A stretch of 6,876 bases of DNA from contig JAFTMU010000312.1 in the NCBI GenBank assembly GCA_017452215.1, positions 1 to 6,876 on the forward strand, written 5' to 3'. This document shows, in pieces, positions 5,695 through 6,876 of the stretch (position 1 is the stretch's first letter; each line of letters begins with the position of its first letter). Origin of the DNA: Clostridia bacterium (GTDB taxonomy: Bacteria; Bacillota; Clostridia; Oscillospirales; CAG-272). The position numbers were made by a program, and so were the translations under genes. Below the pieces are notes generated by a model. It searched no databases. It was not told where the DNA came from and saw nothing but the letters and a program-made list of their open reading frames with translations.

Positions 5695-6501
5695 ATGGAA
5701 ATCATCAAATTTGAAAACTGCATTCCCAACGTCAAAAAAGACGTTCTCGCCACGGACGATAATTGTTTTTTTACCCTCTCCCGCCTTCTGGAGAAAAAAT
5801 GCACGCTCACCGTCACCGATCAGAACCGTCTCATTATCTGTTATTCCGCCTTTCCCTATCCCGTTTGGGTTTGGCTGCCCAAGGACGCAACCGAGGACGA
5901 GATGGAACGTGCCTATTTGGAAATCAAAAGCCATTTCGGACTCGACCGTAGATTTCGTTTTAATGCCAACCGTCCCGTATCCGAATATATACTGAAAAGA
6001 GCAAACGACGAGGGAATCCCCCTCGCTCTCCTCAAACCAATGCTTGCGTACAACTGCCATTCCCCCGTTGCCCCCACGCAAGCGGTCATGGGCAAAATCA
6101 AGGTCGCAGGAGCCGAAGATATTGAAGATGCGTTTCAATTTCTCCAATTCTTTCACAAAAATACCAACTTTGATTCTTCCGATATCAACGCCAACAGAAA
6201 AAAAGCCGAGGATTTCATTGCAAACAAGGAATTTTTCTTTTGGTTGGACAGTCAAGGGGAAAAGGTTGCCTGTTGCTCCTGCCAACGCTCCGAGAAATAC
6301 GGGATCCTCAGCTCGGTTTTTACAAGAGACGACAAAAGGCGCATGGGATATGCCTCCGCATTGATCTTCGAAGCCTGCAACCTGATCTTAAAGGAGCAGC
6401 GGATCCCCGCCATTTACACCGATGCCGATTATCCACCCTCCAACGCCTGCTATGTAGCACTCGGCTTCGAGGCGCAAGGAGCACTCTCTACCATCGGCTA
6501 A
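5695..6501 (+). CDS. GNAT family N-acetyltransferase with an unassigned N-terminal domain
   Basis: A 268-residue cytoplasmic protein. The C-terminal part (about 133-268) is a GNAT fold. The acetyl-CoA-binding motif is SSVFTRDDKRRMGYASAL (206-223), with the R-x-x-G-x-A signature at R215-A220. The final strand-helix is IYTDADYPPSNACYVALGF (240-258), where Tyr253 may be the usual general acid. The first 130 residues are not a second obvious GNAT domain and I do not recognise them; they include WVWLPKDATEDEMERAY (58-74) and a helical stretch near 95-120. The acyl acceptor is unknown. The ATG has GAGGA 7 bases upstream and is preceded by its own promoter. The gene is monocistronic and ends 16 bases before a palindromic terminator shared with the convergent gene. 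Confidence 0.88.
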   Translation: MEIIKFENCIPNVKKDVLATDDNCFFTLSRLLEKKCTLTVTDQNRLIICYSAFPYPVWVWLPKDATEDEMERAYLEIKSHFGLDRRFRFNANRPVSEYILKRANDEGIPLALLKPMLAYNCHSPVAPTQAVMGKIKVAGAEDIEDAFQFLQFFHKNTNFDSSDINANRKKAEDFIANKEFFFWLDSQGEKVACCSCQRSEKYGILSSVFTRDDKRRMGYASALIFEACNLILKEQRIPAIYTDADYPPSNACYVALGFEAQGALSTIG

Positions 6502-6513
6502 TCTTTATATGTC

Positions 6514-6545
6514 AAAAAAAGACCGTCGGCATGCCGACGGTCTTT
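6514..6545. terminator. Bidirectional palindromic terminator between convergent genes
   Basis: A perfect 28-bp palindrome (6518-6545), AAAGACCGTCGGCA joined to TGCCGACGGTCTTT. On the minus strand it ends in seven T (6514-6520), so it should work best for the ABC ATPase gene. The plus-strand tail TCTTTCTGTTATTT is weaker. Its core is shared with the hairpins at 5117 and 5359. Confidence 0.85.
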
Positions 6546-6556
6546 CTGTTATTTGA

Positions 6557-6876
6557 TTAGTGAATAATGCAACGCTCAGTATCCTTATCAAAAATGTGGA
6601 TTCTTTCCATCTCGAATCCGATCTTGATGTTGTCACCTGCACGGGTGGTGGATCTGGAGGAAACACGAGCGGTGAGCTTGCCCTCCTCGCCTGCCTTGAG
6701 GTAGAGATAGATCTCTGCACCCATCAGCTCTGTAACGTCAACGTCCACGTTCAGGGTAGCACCCTCGCACTTTGCAATACCGATCTCATCATCATGGATA
6801 CACTCGGGACGCAAGCCTGCAACGACCTCCTGACCGATGTATTCCTGCAGCTCGGGAGCCTTTGCCTTGTCCTCGG
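6557..6876 (-). CDS. Sugar ABC transporter ATP-binding protein, UgpC/MsmX type (C-terminal part only)
   Basis: The minus-strand frame is open to the window edge and shows the last 105 residues of a longer protein, so the start lies outside. It has GLRPECIHDDE, the typical GxRPExI entry into the second TOBE domain of MalK/UgpC/MsmX ATPases. Next comes VDVDVTELMGAEIYLYL, matching the family V..xE.xGxExxxY pattern. It ends with RAGDNIKIGFEMERIHIFDKDTERCI, matching the GDxIxxxFxxxxxHxFDxxT ending. The catalytic Walker and signature motifs would lie upstream of the visible part. These shared ATPases energise carbohydrate ABC importers at the membrane and are often encoded away from their permeases, so the sugar is unknown. 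Confidence 0.88.
   Translation of the reverse strand, partial: EDKAKAPELQEYIGQEVVAGLRPECIHDDEIGIAKCEGATLNVDVDVTELMGAEIYLYLKAGEEGKLTARVSSRSTTRAGDNIKIGFEMERIHIFDKDTERCIIH

Noticed and set aside
5560..6285. Minus-strand open frame of 241 codons
   Set aside because: Antisense to the GNAT gene, which has a promoter, ribosome site and GNAT motifs. The minus frame ends in the hairpin array and terminator.

Overview
The window looks like a chromosomal segment from a Clostridia-type member of the Bacillota. The reasons are strong purine-rich ribosome binding sites, sigma-A promoters with 17-base spacers, low-GC intergenic regions and the gene families present. Nothing visible fixes the genus.

Left half, minus strand (3847 down to 1): a TetR/AcrR-type regulator, a six-helix DUF308/HdeD-like membrane protein, a DegV (FakB-like) fatty-acid-binding protein, and the DAK2-domain fatty acid kinase FakA, which runs off the window edge almost complete. 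The last three are tightly packed (12-base gap, then a 1-base TAATG overlap) and form an apparent operon. In the known system FakB carries a fatty acid to FakA, which makes acyl-phosphate for phospholipid synthesis. The link of the membrane protein and the regulator to this is inferred from position only.

Centre: diverging from the regulator is an EamA-family (DMT) transporter with its own consensus promoter. Its terminator hairpin carries in its loop the -35 box of a perfect-consensus promoter that drives a tRNA-Gly(CCC) gene.

The stretch 5112-5694 holds no credible protein gene but is densely structured. It contains a strong tRNA terminator, then an inverted partial copy of the tRNA tail. 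Two direct copies of a ~150-bp unit follow, about 97% identical by eye and 241-242 bp apart; each can fold into a three-way junction, and the copies differ only at structure-neutral positions. Next come a sense copy of the tRNA-Gly 3' end with its own terminator, and three small hairpins joined by two identical 8-base linkers. This is the part most likely to be undescribed.

Right end: a GNAT acetyltransferase with its own promoter, converging across a 28-bp perfectly palindromic terminator on the C-terminal part of a UgpC/MsmX-type sugar ABC transporter ATPase. The core of that terminator (AAAGACCGTC...GACGGTCTTT) is the same as in the two hairpins of the repeat region.
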